Positions 57,501 to 64,000 of a DNA stretch of 64,000 nucleotides are shown in pieces. The position numbers and the translations under genes are program-made. Positions within the stretch are counted from its first letter, which is position 1. Each line of letters opens with the position of its first letter. The DNA comes from Papio anubis. Lineage: Eukaryota; Chordata; Mammalia; Primates; Cercopithecidae. The notes beneath the pieces were generated by a model. It was not told where the DNA came from. It searched no databases and worked only from the letters and a program-made list of their open reading frames with translations. Location: the NCBI RefSeq assembly GCF_008728515.1, contig NC_044991.1, positions 38,334,968-38,398,967 of the forward strand. The letters run 5' to 3'.

Positions 57501-59044
57501 TGCTCCAGAACCAATCTCCTTGGATGAAATTCCTTGCTTTACTCATCCCCACCTGGGCCAATTCACTTGTGCTTGCCATGCCTTGGTTTACTCATACACA
57601 AAATGGGGATGACAGCACCTCAAAGAATTGTGAGGATTAACTGGATTATTATGTGGGCACTCAGAACAGTGCAGGGAACAATGAGTTCAACACAAGTCAC
57701 CGCAGCTATGAAGCTTAGACCAGACTGGCCCAACAGAAAATTCTTTTCACAGGATCAGGTCGAAACCCCTCCTGTTTCACCCATTTCTCCACGACTGCTC
57801 AGGGACAGAAAGCCACTAGATTCGCACTGACCCCAGTTGTCTAACCGCACTTCAAGTGTCCCCACTTTCATGCCCCGCTCCTTCTCTGGAACTTCCTTCT
57901 TCCTCACTTACCAATGTGTCACCCATCCTTCAAGGCTCACCCTCTCTTTGAAATGTTCCCAGCCATCTCATCCCATAGTGCTTTCTACCTTCCCGACACT
58001 GAATCAGAACCACTTGGTCCTTAGTTTTCACATACCGCCCTGTTGTTTTTTAAAGTGGATCTAGGACTCAAAGATAGGCAGGAGAGATCAGTGTAGCAAA
58101 ATGTTAACTGCAGAATCCAGGAAAAGTGTCTATAAAAGCACAGGGTGAAATTCTTCCAACTTTTCTAAATGTGTGGGAATCTTCATAATAAAACATTTTC
58201 TTTAAAAAAAACAAAAAAAAGGTACCCGCAAATCAGAGGTCTGGCCTTAACTCGAATCCAAAGAGACTGCATCCAGGGCTCTGGGCACAGCGAGCCTCCC
58301 CTAAGATATGCCCTGACTCCTCACACAGGAAAGGTGTCTACTCCCGGGTGCGCAGCTACAGTAACTAAACTTGCAAACAGTAACCATGACTGAGACAGCA
58401 TCCGCTGCCGGCAACACAGTGATCGGTGTTATTTCATTTAGATACAATTTAACCACGGCCACCAGGTGGGCTTCACCATGTACACATCCCAACAGCTGCT
58501 GACCAGCTTCCGATCCTCGCAAGCCCCCTCTGCGGCCGGGCCTTCGGCGGTGCCCACTGCCCAGAAGAGGCGCGGCCCGGCCACGAGCCAGCAAGCAGTG
58601 GGGCAGGGCGAGGAGCCCAGTTGGTGGGCTCGAGGCCGCGCCCCAGCTCGCCCCATCACCCCAGTGCCTCCTGACAGCGACCACGAGCGGCGGCCCCAGC
58701 GCTGCCCCAGAACCCGCGAGCTAGCAGGGTCCAGAGACAAAGTTTGAGCACCTTGGGCAAGGTCGCCAAGGCCGGCGTGCATCGACTCCAGGCCCGTCTG
58801 TCCCTGGACCCTGTGGCCCCAGGGAGGCGCCCACGTCGGCCGGCGGGGGTGGTTCTCGCGGGTCCCCGCCCGGGCTTGGGGTCCCGCCGGGAGGGTGCGG
58901 CTGGGGCCGGAGCTGGCGGGGCTGGAGGTGGTGGGGCCAGAGGTGGCAGGGCCCGACCACGAGCGGCTGGCCCTAGGCGCGTGTCACTCACATGTTGTTG
59001 AAGCGGAACAGGTCGTCGCAGGTGAAGGCCCGTAGCGTGGTCAT
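42450..59044 (-). CDS. NAA20: NAA20, catalytic subunit of NatB N-terminal acetyltransferase (6 exons)
   Basis: NatB acetylates the starting Met of proteins beginning Met-Asp, Met-Glu, Met-Asn or Met-Gln, co-translationally, with NAA25 as auxiliary subunit. Minus-strand exons: 59,044-58,992; 53,979-53,955; 50,805-50,715; 49,713-49,578; 43,140-42,995; 42,535-42,450. Lengths 53+25+91+136+146+86 = 537 nt, exactly 178 codons plus TAA, the known length. It is a GNAT-fold enzyme; the acetyl-CoA binding motif R-x-x-G-x-A is R84-R85-L86-G87-L88-A89, following the core strand VTALSVAPEF. It starts MTTLRAFTCDDLFRFNN, and I see no difference from human as I remember it. Exon 2 is a 25-nt microexon followed by a U12-type intron. 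The gene is tail-to-tail with CRNKL1 and starts in its own CpG island. Confidence 0.98.
42995..43140 (-). CDS. NAA20: NAA20 exon 5
   Basis: End of Arg102 through Tyr150 plus one base of Asp151; KGGFFVDLFVRVSNQVAVN and the GNAT motif-B segment YKQLGYSVYR. The acceptor is CTTTAAAG after a long T run on the coding strand; donor ATG|GTAAGC. Confidence 0.97.
44761..45045. repeat. 139-base tandem duplication inside old L1
   Basis: TTTATACTGACTTTATATCC recurs 139 bases apart (44,787 and 44,925 region), followed in both copies by TTGCCTACCTTT, GATTTTATATTTGTATAAT and TCTGTGCAAAATAAGTTTT. Confidence 0.92.
45971..46262 (-). repeat. Alu
   Basis: Antisense copy, moderately diverged, inside the old L1. 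Confidence 0.94.
46513..46675 (+). repeat. Alu right-arm fragment
   Basis: Sense fragment beginning GGACGTGGTGGTGGGTGCCT, ending in AATAATAATAAATAAA. Confidence 0.9.
46850..46945. repeat. TATG/TA-rich low-complexity tract
   Basis: Irregular alternation of TGTATACA and TATATG units. Confidence 0.8.
47116..47325 (-). mobile_element. Short L1 3' end
   Basis: Antisense TTATTATACTTTAAGTTCTG and GTTTGTTACATAGGTATACA, the primate L1 3' UTR; about 210 bases only. Confidence 0.93.
48103..48411 (+). repeat. Indel-ridden Alu, copy 1 of 3
   Basis: Recognisable Alu, but with many small gains and losses (e.g. CGCCTGTGCTTTGGG lacks the usual AATCCCAGCA). Confidence 0.85.
48421..48690 (+). repeat. Indel-ridden Alu, copy 2 of 3
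   Basis: Preceded by AATATTGGGAGGCC; contains extra bases such as CCTGAAGAGTCCAGG and CAAGCTACTAGGGAGGAGC. Confidence 0.85.
48708..49003 (+). repeat. Indel-ridden Alu, copy 3 of 3
   Basis: Preceded by AAATATTAGGGCC; a stretch near 48,825-48,865 no longer aligns well with Alu, and the end regains a normal tail. Confidence 0.8.
49300..49500 (+). repeat. MIR next to NAA20 exon 4
   Basis: ACAGAATTGTTGTAAGGACT and CTTAATTTCCTCAATGGCAA; about 80 bases from the splice donor. Confidence 0.7.
49578..49713 (-). CDS. NAA20: NAA20 exon 4, acetyl-CoA binding core
   Basis: End of Ile57 through Glu101 plus two bases of Arg102. Includes the RRLGLA pyrophosphate-binding loop. Acceptor GTTGGCAG, donor AAG|GTGAGA. 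Confidence 0.97.
50153..50449 (-). repeat. Alu in NAA20 intron 3
   Basis: Plus-strand reading starts with a T run, so it is antisense to the chromosome strand shown but sense relative to NAA20 transcription. Confidence 0.95.
50715..50805 (-). CDS. NAA20: NAA20 exon 3
   Basis: Residues 27-56, YGIPFYLQYLAHWPEYF onward to ELMGY, plus one base of Ile57. Acceptor GGACTCTAG, donor ATA|GTAAGT. Contains the substrate-side helix region of the GNAT fold. Confidence 0.97.
52312..52515 (+). repeat. MER-type DNA-transposon remnant
   Basis: GGGGTTAGCAAACTTTTTCTG at one end and GGGCCTTTTGTCAACCACTG at the other; paralogous to 20,598-20,905. Confidence 0.65.
53138..53424 (-). repeat. Alu with target-site duplication
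   Basis: AAAGGTACTCTT occurs at the left junction (from 53,127) and the right junction (from 53,426). The Alu split an older medium-reiteration repeat spanning roughly 52,840-53,720. Confidence 0.95.
53955..53979 (-). CDS. NAA20: NAA20 exon 2, 25-nt microexon
   Basis: Completes Ile18 and encodes NLDPLTET (19-26). Acceptor TTTCAG, donor ACT|GTATCCTTT. It is not divisible by three, so skipping shifts the frame before the catalytic core. Without it, exons 1 and 3 do not join in frame. Confidence 0.95.
54769..55226 (+). repeat. hAT-type MER repeat
   Basis: GAGGACCCCAAAGAACTTTTG and TGGGGACCCCCAAACCCTGG. The ends CAGTTCCTAAAC and GAGAATCACTGCTC are imperfect inverted repeats. Confidence 0.7.
55900..56400 (+). 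repeat. L2 relic with a later insertion
   Basis: TCACTCTGTTCCAGCCACAT, TTCCCTCTATTTGGAAGCTC and, after an interruption at about 56,180-56,320, GCACACAGTAGGCACTCAAA. Confidence 0.6.
56534..56834 (+). repeat. Old Alu
   Basis: Sense copy beginning AACCAGGTGTGGTGGCTCAC; diverged. Confidence 0.93.
57193..57390 (+). repeat. Inverted duplication, left arm
   Basis: Pairs with 57,934-58,121 in reverse complement. Shared blocks include CATTTTGCTACACTG, GTATGTGAAAACTAAG, CCAAGTGGTTC, CTATGGGATGAGATGG and GGGAACATTTCAAAGAG. About nine in ten bases match over the inner 105. Confidence 0.9.
57560..57690 (+). repeat. MIR between the inverted arms
   Basis: ACTCATACACAAAATGGGGA and TTGTGAGGATTAACTGGATT. 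Confidence 0.7.
57934..58121 (-). repeat. Inverted duplication, right arm
   Basis: Reverse-complement partner of 57,193-57,390, with a 543-base spacer. Confidence 0.9.
58992..59044 (-). CDS. NAA20: NAA20 exon 1 (coding part)
   Basis: ATG at 59,044-59,042 with G at -3. Residues 1-17 plus AT of Ile18. Donor CAT|GTGAGT. Confidence 0.97.
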
Positions 59045-59166
59045 CGCGCCGCCGCCGCTTCCGAAGCCAGTTCGCCAAGACCCAGCGCCCGCCCCGCCGC
59101 CGGAAGTCTCCCGGAGTGCGGCCGCCCCAGAACCGAGCCGGACGGGGTATTGCTTCCGGGCTACGA

Positions 59167-59179
59167 GTTGCTCGGCAAC
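59167..59179. promoter_or_regulatory. RFX X-box-like palindrome in NAA20 promoter
   Basis: GTTGCTCGGCAAC has two near-perfect X-box half-sites (GTTGC and GCAAC). It is closer to consensus than the element in the CFAP61 promoter. Confidence 0.45.
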
Positions 59180-59499
59180 GACAGCAGCGAAGCAGCTTCC
59201 TCTGGCGGCCGGCGGCGAGAATTGCCAGGCCGCTCCTGTAAGGCCTCCGGGGCTCTGGCTGCCCAGAACTTCGGAACCCCTCCTGGAAAGCGGCTGCAGA
59301 AAGCAGGCGGCGACACCTGGGAAGGAAAGAAGCTGCTGGTGATGCGGAAACCCAAGCAGAAGAGCGGGGTTCACAGCCACCCGGTGCTGCAGAGTAAATG
59401 AGGAATGGGAGAATTCATGACCCAGAGTCGCTTGTCCCAGTGATGCGAGTCGCAGATATCATCTTAAAATGTCAATGCCACGTTTAAAACCAAAAAGAA

Positions 59500-59825
59500 G
59501 GCCGGGGGCGGTGGCTCACGCCTGTATTCCCAACACTGGGAGGCCGAGGCGGGCAGATCACTTGAGTTCAGTAGTTCGAGACCAACCTGGCCAAAATGGC
59601 GAGACCCGCTGTCTACTAAAAAAAAAAGAAAAGAAAAGAAAAAGAAAGAAAGAAAAATTAGCTGGGCGTGGTGGCACGCGCCTGTAATCCCAGCTACTTG
59701 GAGGCTGAGGCAGGAGAATCGCTTGAACCCAGGAGGCGGAGGTTGCAGTGAGCCGAGATCTCACCACTGCACTCCAGCCTGGGCAACAGAGCTAGACTCC
59801 GTCTCAAGAATAAATAATAAATAAA
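59500..59825 (+). repeat. Alu flanking the NAA20 CpG island
   Basis: GGCCGGGGGCGGTGGCTCAC; internal A-rich linker expanded to an AAAGAAAAG microsatellite. Confidence 0.95.
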
Positions 59826-59929
59826 TAAAAACAAAAAGAAATGTAAAATTGATTTTGATAGTACATTTTACCCATTTATTTTTCCTATTTAGGAAAAATA
59901 TTTTTCCCTGACGCCACTTTATTATACCC

Positions 59930-60180
59930 GAAATATCATTTCAACATGTAACCAATCAATACTCAACATGTAATCAGTCAATAAAAAAATTAATGTGATA
60001 TGTTACATTCTTTTTTGCAAAGACTTTGAAATCCGGTGTGTATACAATTGCAGTGCATTTCAATCTGAGAGAGTACCTGTCATCGGAAACGCTTGTTCTC
60101 TATTTAGATTTCATCAATGTATGGTTAAAAAGCAGATTTTCATATCCAAGTGGTTCCAAATATACTGTTTTCAAATCGCT
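59930..60180 (+). repeat. AT-rich MER-type repeat
   Basis: ATTAATGTGATATGTTACATT and GAAATCCGGTGTGTATAC; same family as 2,570-2,875 and 23,690-24,035. Confidence 0.5.
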
Positions 60181-60244
60181 GAATCAAACATCAGTTTTTA
60201 AATTTAAAGTAGTTAAAATTAAAAGTTAAAAATTTCTTTCTTCA

Positions 60245-60415
60245 GGCCAGACACAGTGGCTCACGCCTGTAATCCCGGTTACTTGGGAGGCTGAGGTAGG
60301 AGGATCATTTGAGCCCAGGAGGTAGAGGTTGCACTGAGCCATGATTGCACCACTGCACTCCAGTCTGGGTGACACAGCAAGACCCTGTCTCAACAAGATA
60401 AGATAAAAAGAGAGA
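60245..60415 (+). repeat. Internally deleted Alu
   Basis: The left-arm start GGCCAGACACAGTGGCTCAC runs directly into right-arm sequence (GGTTACTTGGGAGGCTGAGG). Confidence 0.9.
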
Positions 60416-61289
60416 TAAAATACATAAAGCAAGCAGGAATGCTGAAATGTATTTACATGTAAGCATTAAACTGGTCAATATCCACAGAGCTGTAATCCAC
60501 TGTCTCTGATGGACACTGTATAACACCATGCATTTGTATTTTATGGACAAAAATTTTCATTACTATCAATTTTCCTTAGCTTACAAATTGGTAAAATTTT
60601 GTATTGTCAAAGACAATAAAAAGCAGAGAAAACCTGGAAACGTGTACTAGACAGGACACCCAGTAATCTTTTTCTGGCCATTTCAAAATGTTTCATAATT
60701 TTTGTGTGTGTGACATGAGCTAATGTTGATTTGAATCTTGTTCCTTATGAAGTAGTGAAGGTTTTTGTAATATCTTTGGCTCTGATTCATTGGTATTATA
60801 AACATTAGAAGTTTATAGCTACTTTATGTTTGTATCTAGGTAATGGTGGAATAAACATGATTTTGATTTTTAGAAAAAAACACTGTGGATTTAACACAAA
60901 GGTAGTACTGAAACCCTGCAGAGACTGGATGCTGTGGGCCAGCAGTTTGCAGCACTGATACGACTTATTATTCTGATTTTGAGGCACAGATCAGAAATGT
61001 CCTATAGCTATGTGGCCATTCCAACACATGGGGACAGAGGAACGTGCAGGGAAGTACAGAGAATATCCTGGATATTCACCACCTGGTTCTCCCTTCTCTC
61101 CTGTTTGTCTACTTATTTTTAAACTGTTATCAGTTTCCATTGCTGATTGCCGCCTATGAATTAGCATCTCAAAGGGTGGCCAGTAAGTGCCCAGCAAATA
61201 TCGATTAAACAGCTGAGTGAAAAAGTGGCATGCAGGTTACCCAGAAGATAATGTCATCCTTGGTAGTTTACAAAGAGGGTATTCACGTT

Positions 61290-61450
61290 ATCAACAAAGG
61301 TATTTCACCTCTCTGTGCCTCAGTTTCTGTAAAAGGTGCATAATCATAGCACCTACCTCACTGAATTATTATGAAGATTACATGAGTTAATATTTGTAAA
61401 GCACTTATAACAGTGCTTGCCACATTTTAAGTGCCATATAAGAGTTTGGT
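61290..61450 (+). repeat. MIR
   Basis: CTCTCTGTGCCTCAGTTTCT and CACCTACCTCACTGAATTAT; well preserved. Confidence 0.8.
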
Positions 61451-62028
61451 AAGGAAAATAATGAAATTAAGTATTTTGCATTTTGAAGGATCAGAATCTG
61501 GAGATGTAGAGTTAGGAGAGGCACAGCCCTCAACCATAGACCTTAGCATAAATGGCTCTGGAGGGGCAGTGGCTGCCCACAGTCCCCGATGAGCAGCTTA
61601 GAGGAGATGGGTGAGGCTTTGGAAGCCACCTCCCTTTCCTCTTATTGTCTTGCTCCCACCAGAAAAGTCTACATGTTGACACACTTGTTTTATGGGTTTT
61701 AAAAATACCTTTCAGGGCTATTTACATTTTTAAAGACCTTTTAATAAAAATGATATATGCACATTATTAAGAAATCAAAGACTTGTGGAAATGTACAAAG
61801 AAGAAAACAACAAATCATTCAAAATTTTGCCACCTGGGAATAAACCATGTTAACTCACAGAGAATTTCAGTCATCTCTCTGTGTAGATTAAGGGGTGAGA
61901 AAGAGACTTTTACCTAAAAGGGATTCTAATTACATATGTTAATAGATTATGAAGTATAAGGTATTACTATACTTGACTTTTTTCTTTAATTTAACAGAAG
62001 AAAAACAAATCAAATGAAAATGAAAGAG

Positions 62029-62332
62029 TGCCAGGCGCTGTGAGTCACTCCTGTAATCTCAGCACTTTGGGAGGCCAAGGCAGGTGGTTCACCTGAGGCC
62101 AGGAGTTCGAGACCAGCCTGGCCAATATGGTGAACCCCATCTCTCCTAAAAATATAAAAACTAGCTGGGCATGGTGGTGGACACCTGTAATCTCAGCTAC
62201 TCAGAAGACTGAGGCAGAAGAATCGCTTGAACCTAGGAGGCAGATGTTGCAGTTTACTGAGATCATACCACTGCACTCCAGCCTGGGCGACAGAGGGAGA
62301 CTTCATGTCAATAAATAAATGAATAAATAAAT
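62029..62332 (+). repeat. Old Alu, first of a tandem pair
   Basis: GTGCCAGGCGCTGTGAGTCA onward, with a tail of AATAAATAAATGAATAAATA. Confidence 0.93.
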
Positions 62333-62645
62333 AGGCCGGGCGCGGTGGCTCACACCTGTAATCCCAGTGCTTTGGGAGGCCAAGGCGGGCGGATCATGAG
62401 GTCAGGAGTTTGAGACCAGCCTGGCCAACATGGTGAAACCCCGTCTCTACTAAAAATACAAAAAAAATTTAGCCGGGCGTGGTAGCAGGCGCCTATAATC
62501 CCAGCTACTTGGGAGGCTGAGGCAGGAGAATTGCTTGAACCCGGGAGGCGGAGGTTGCAGTGAGCCGAGACCGTACCACTGCACTCCCAGCCTGGGTGAC
62601 AGAGCATGACTCTGTCTCAAAAAATTAAAAAATAATGAAAGTAAT
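62333..62645 (+). repeat. Younger Alu inserted in the tail of the previous one
   Basis: GGCCGGGCGCGGTGGCTCAC begins directly in the preceding A-rich tail. Confidence 0.95.
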
Positions 62646-62870
62646 AAATAAATAAATGTGAAAATAAAGAGATTGCTGAGCAGCACAAAATAAAAGCTCC
62701 TAAAAGTTTCCTGTAAAGTTTAAGATATGTATAGTATTATACATGTATTAAATATACTTTCAGTCTCCTAATGAGGATAATTAATGGTCAAAATCAGATT
62801 TTTTAATAGAAGTTTCAATTTAGGGCACTATTGACTCTTTTTTGTTCTTTTGTTTTTTGGTTTTTTGCTT

Positions 62871-63465
62871 TTTTGAGACAGGGTCTTGCTCTGTCTCCCA
62901 GGCTGGAGTGCTGGCAGGATCTCAGCTCAGTGGAACCTCTGCCTCCTGGGTTCAAGAGATTCTCCTGCCTCTGCCTCCCGAGTAGCTGGAACTACAGGTG
63001 TGCACCACCACACGAGGCCTTTGTTTTTTTGAGACGGAGTCTTGTCCTGTTGCCCAGGCTGGAGTGCAGTGGTGTGATCCCAGTTCACTGCAACCTCTGC
63101 CTCCTGGGTTCAAGTGATTCTCTGCCTTAGCCTCCCTAGTAGCTGGGATCACAGGTGCCTGCCACCACAGGCTACTTTTTTTGTATTTTTAGTGGAGACG
63201 GAGTTTCACCATCTTGGTCAAGCTGGTCTTGAACTCCTGACCTTGTGATCCACCAGCCTCAGCCTCTCAAAGTGCTGGGATTACAGGCGTGAGCCACCAC
63301 GCCCGGCCTTTTGCGTGTGTGTATGTGAGAGAGGGTCTCTCTCTGTCACCCAAGCTATAGCGAAGTGGCATGATCTCAGCTCACTGCAACCTCCACCTCC
63401 CAAGTTCAAGCAATTTCATGCCTCAGCTCCTGAGTAGCTGGGACTACAGGCATGTGCCACCATTC
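62871..63465 (-). repeat. Three antisense Alu units in series
   Basis: Left-arm fragment at 62,871-63,018, full unit at 63,020-63,309 and a third left-arm fragment at 63,312-63,465, all antisense. Confidence 0.9.
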
Positions 63466-64000
63466 TCTATACAGCCACATCACTTTTACAACTATATATC
63501 ACCTAGTTGTTTGGTTTTAAGTCTATGATAGGGTGGATGTAATTGTCATTCCTGTTTCTTGTTACAGCTCTTCCCTTTCCATTCTTCATTCTGATGCATG
63601 TATGGGTTGGCTGAGTTTCTCTGTTGAGCTTTTGTTTGTTTGACTTTGCTGTGCTTTGTTTTTCCTCAGGCTCGTGGTGCTGGTGCTCTATTCACAGAGC
63701 GCCCTTGTCTCTTAGGACGCTCAAGTGGAATATTGGCTGGATATTCCTGGATCCCATGTTCTCTCCTCCAAGATTTTGTAAACATCATTACTCCATTGTT
63801 TTCTGGTGTTTAAAGTTTCTGGGGGAGAAGAATAAGGCCAGCATGAGTTTTTTCCCCCTTGTATCAGTGGCAATTTATGCTGGAGTCTAATTATAACACT
63901 TCTAGAAATATAATTATGATACTTTTAGAAAGAAAACATTTTTAACAGTGCATGTGTTTTAAATCTAGTGAATCTGACAATTTCAGCAGTTTAACACTGA

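Larger units (their letters stand above)
53980..58991 (-). other. NAA20: NAA20 intron 1
   Basis: 5 kb holding a hAT-type MER repeat (54,769-55,226), an L2 relic, an Alu, a MIR and the inverted duplication at 57.2-58.1 kb. The 3' end of the intron (58,480-58,991) is CpG-island sequence. Confidence 0.8.
58480..59420. promoter_or_regulatory. NAA20: NAA20 CpG-island promoter
   Basis: CpG-dense block spanning the start codon. Upstream of the ATG are an ETS core, CCGGAAGT, at 59,100-59,107; a second ETS-like CCGGAAGC on the minus strand at about 59,153-59,160; and an RFX-like palindrome. No TATA box was seen. Confidence 0.8.
60420..64000. other. Intergenic sequence upstream of NAA20
   Basis: Apart from the MIR and Alus listed, it is AT-rich and unassigned. 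From about 63,500 to 63,890, phrases such as ATTACTCCATTGTTTTCTGG suggest another old antisense L1. No gene was recognised. Confidence 0.6.

Noticed and set aside
58656..59078. 140-codon minus-strand open frame across NAA20 exon 1
   Set aside because: GC-rich, Pro/Arg/Ala-biased reading in a frame other than NAA20; typical CpG-island artefact.
1..64000. tRNA, rRNA, CRISPR or operon-like structures
   Set aside because: None seen; composition and gene structure are those of a mammalian chromosome.

Overview
This is primate nuclear DNA, almost certainly the equivalent of human chromosome 20p11.23. Dozens of Alu elements of several ages, recent and ancient L1 fragments, MIR/L2 relics and DNA-transposon MITEs fill the space between intron-containing genes. 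Three genes can be rebuilt exon by exon from the sequence: CFAP61 (minus strand, N-terminal part only), CRNKL1 (plus strand, complete coding region) and NAA20 (minus strand, complete coding region). Small differences from the human proteins as I remember them, and a broken alternative CRNKL1 N-terminus, suggest a non-human catarrhine primate. That species call is inference.

Layout. Positions 1-22,600 hold the 5' part of CFAP61 on the minus strand: coding exons at 18,648-18,506, 4,343-4,193, 1,234-1,158 and 347-280, separated by long repeat-filled introns, with the gene running off the left edge. A CpG-rich head-to-head promoter at about 22,290-23,060 serves CFAP61 leftward and CRNKL1 rightward. 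CRNKL1 has 14 coding exons from 22,855 to 39,156, giving a 2,064-nt reading frame (687 residues). NAA20 lies tail-to-tail with CRNKL1: six coding exons from 59,044 down to 42,450 give exactly 537 nt (178 residues), and it starts in a second CpG island at about 58,480-59,420. From 59,420 to 64,000 I see only intergenic sequence with Alus and old repeats.

Functions. CRNKL1 is a HAT-repeat scaffold of the Prp19/NTC part of the spliceosome. NAA20 is the catalytic subunit of the NatB N-terminal acetyltransferase. CFAP61 is an axonemal protein of motile cilia and sperm flagella. The genes share no pathway; their closeness reflects shared promoter and genome organisation.

The most notable signals concern splicing. 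Three introns carry U12-type (minor spliceosome) donors: CRNKL1 intron 5 (AT-AC ends with a near-consensus branch site), CRNKL1 intron 12 (exact GTATCCTTT donor, weak branch site) and NAA20 intron 2 (exact donor and near-consensus branch site, following a 25-nt microexon). Other signals are a disrupted long CRNKL1 isoform, paired ZNF143-like sites plus NRF1, DR1 and X-box-like motifs in the shared promoter, an inverted duplication at 57.2-58.1 kb, two small tandem duplications, and an indel-ridden Alu triplet at 48.1-49.0 kb that may be an assembly problem. I found no evidence of a previously undescribed multi-gene system.
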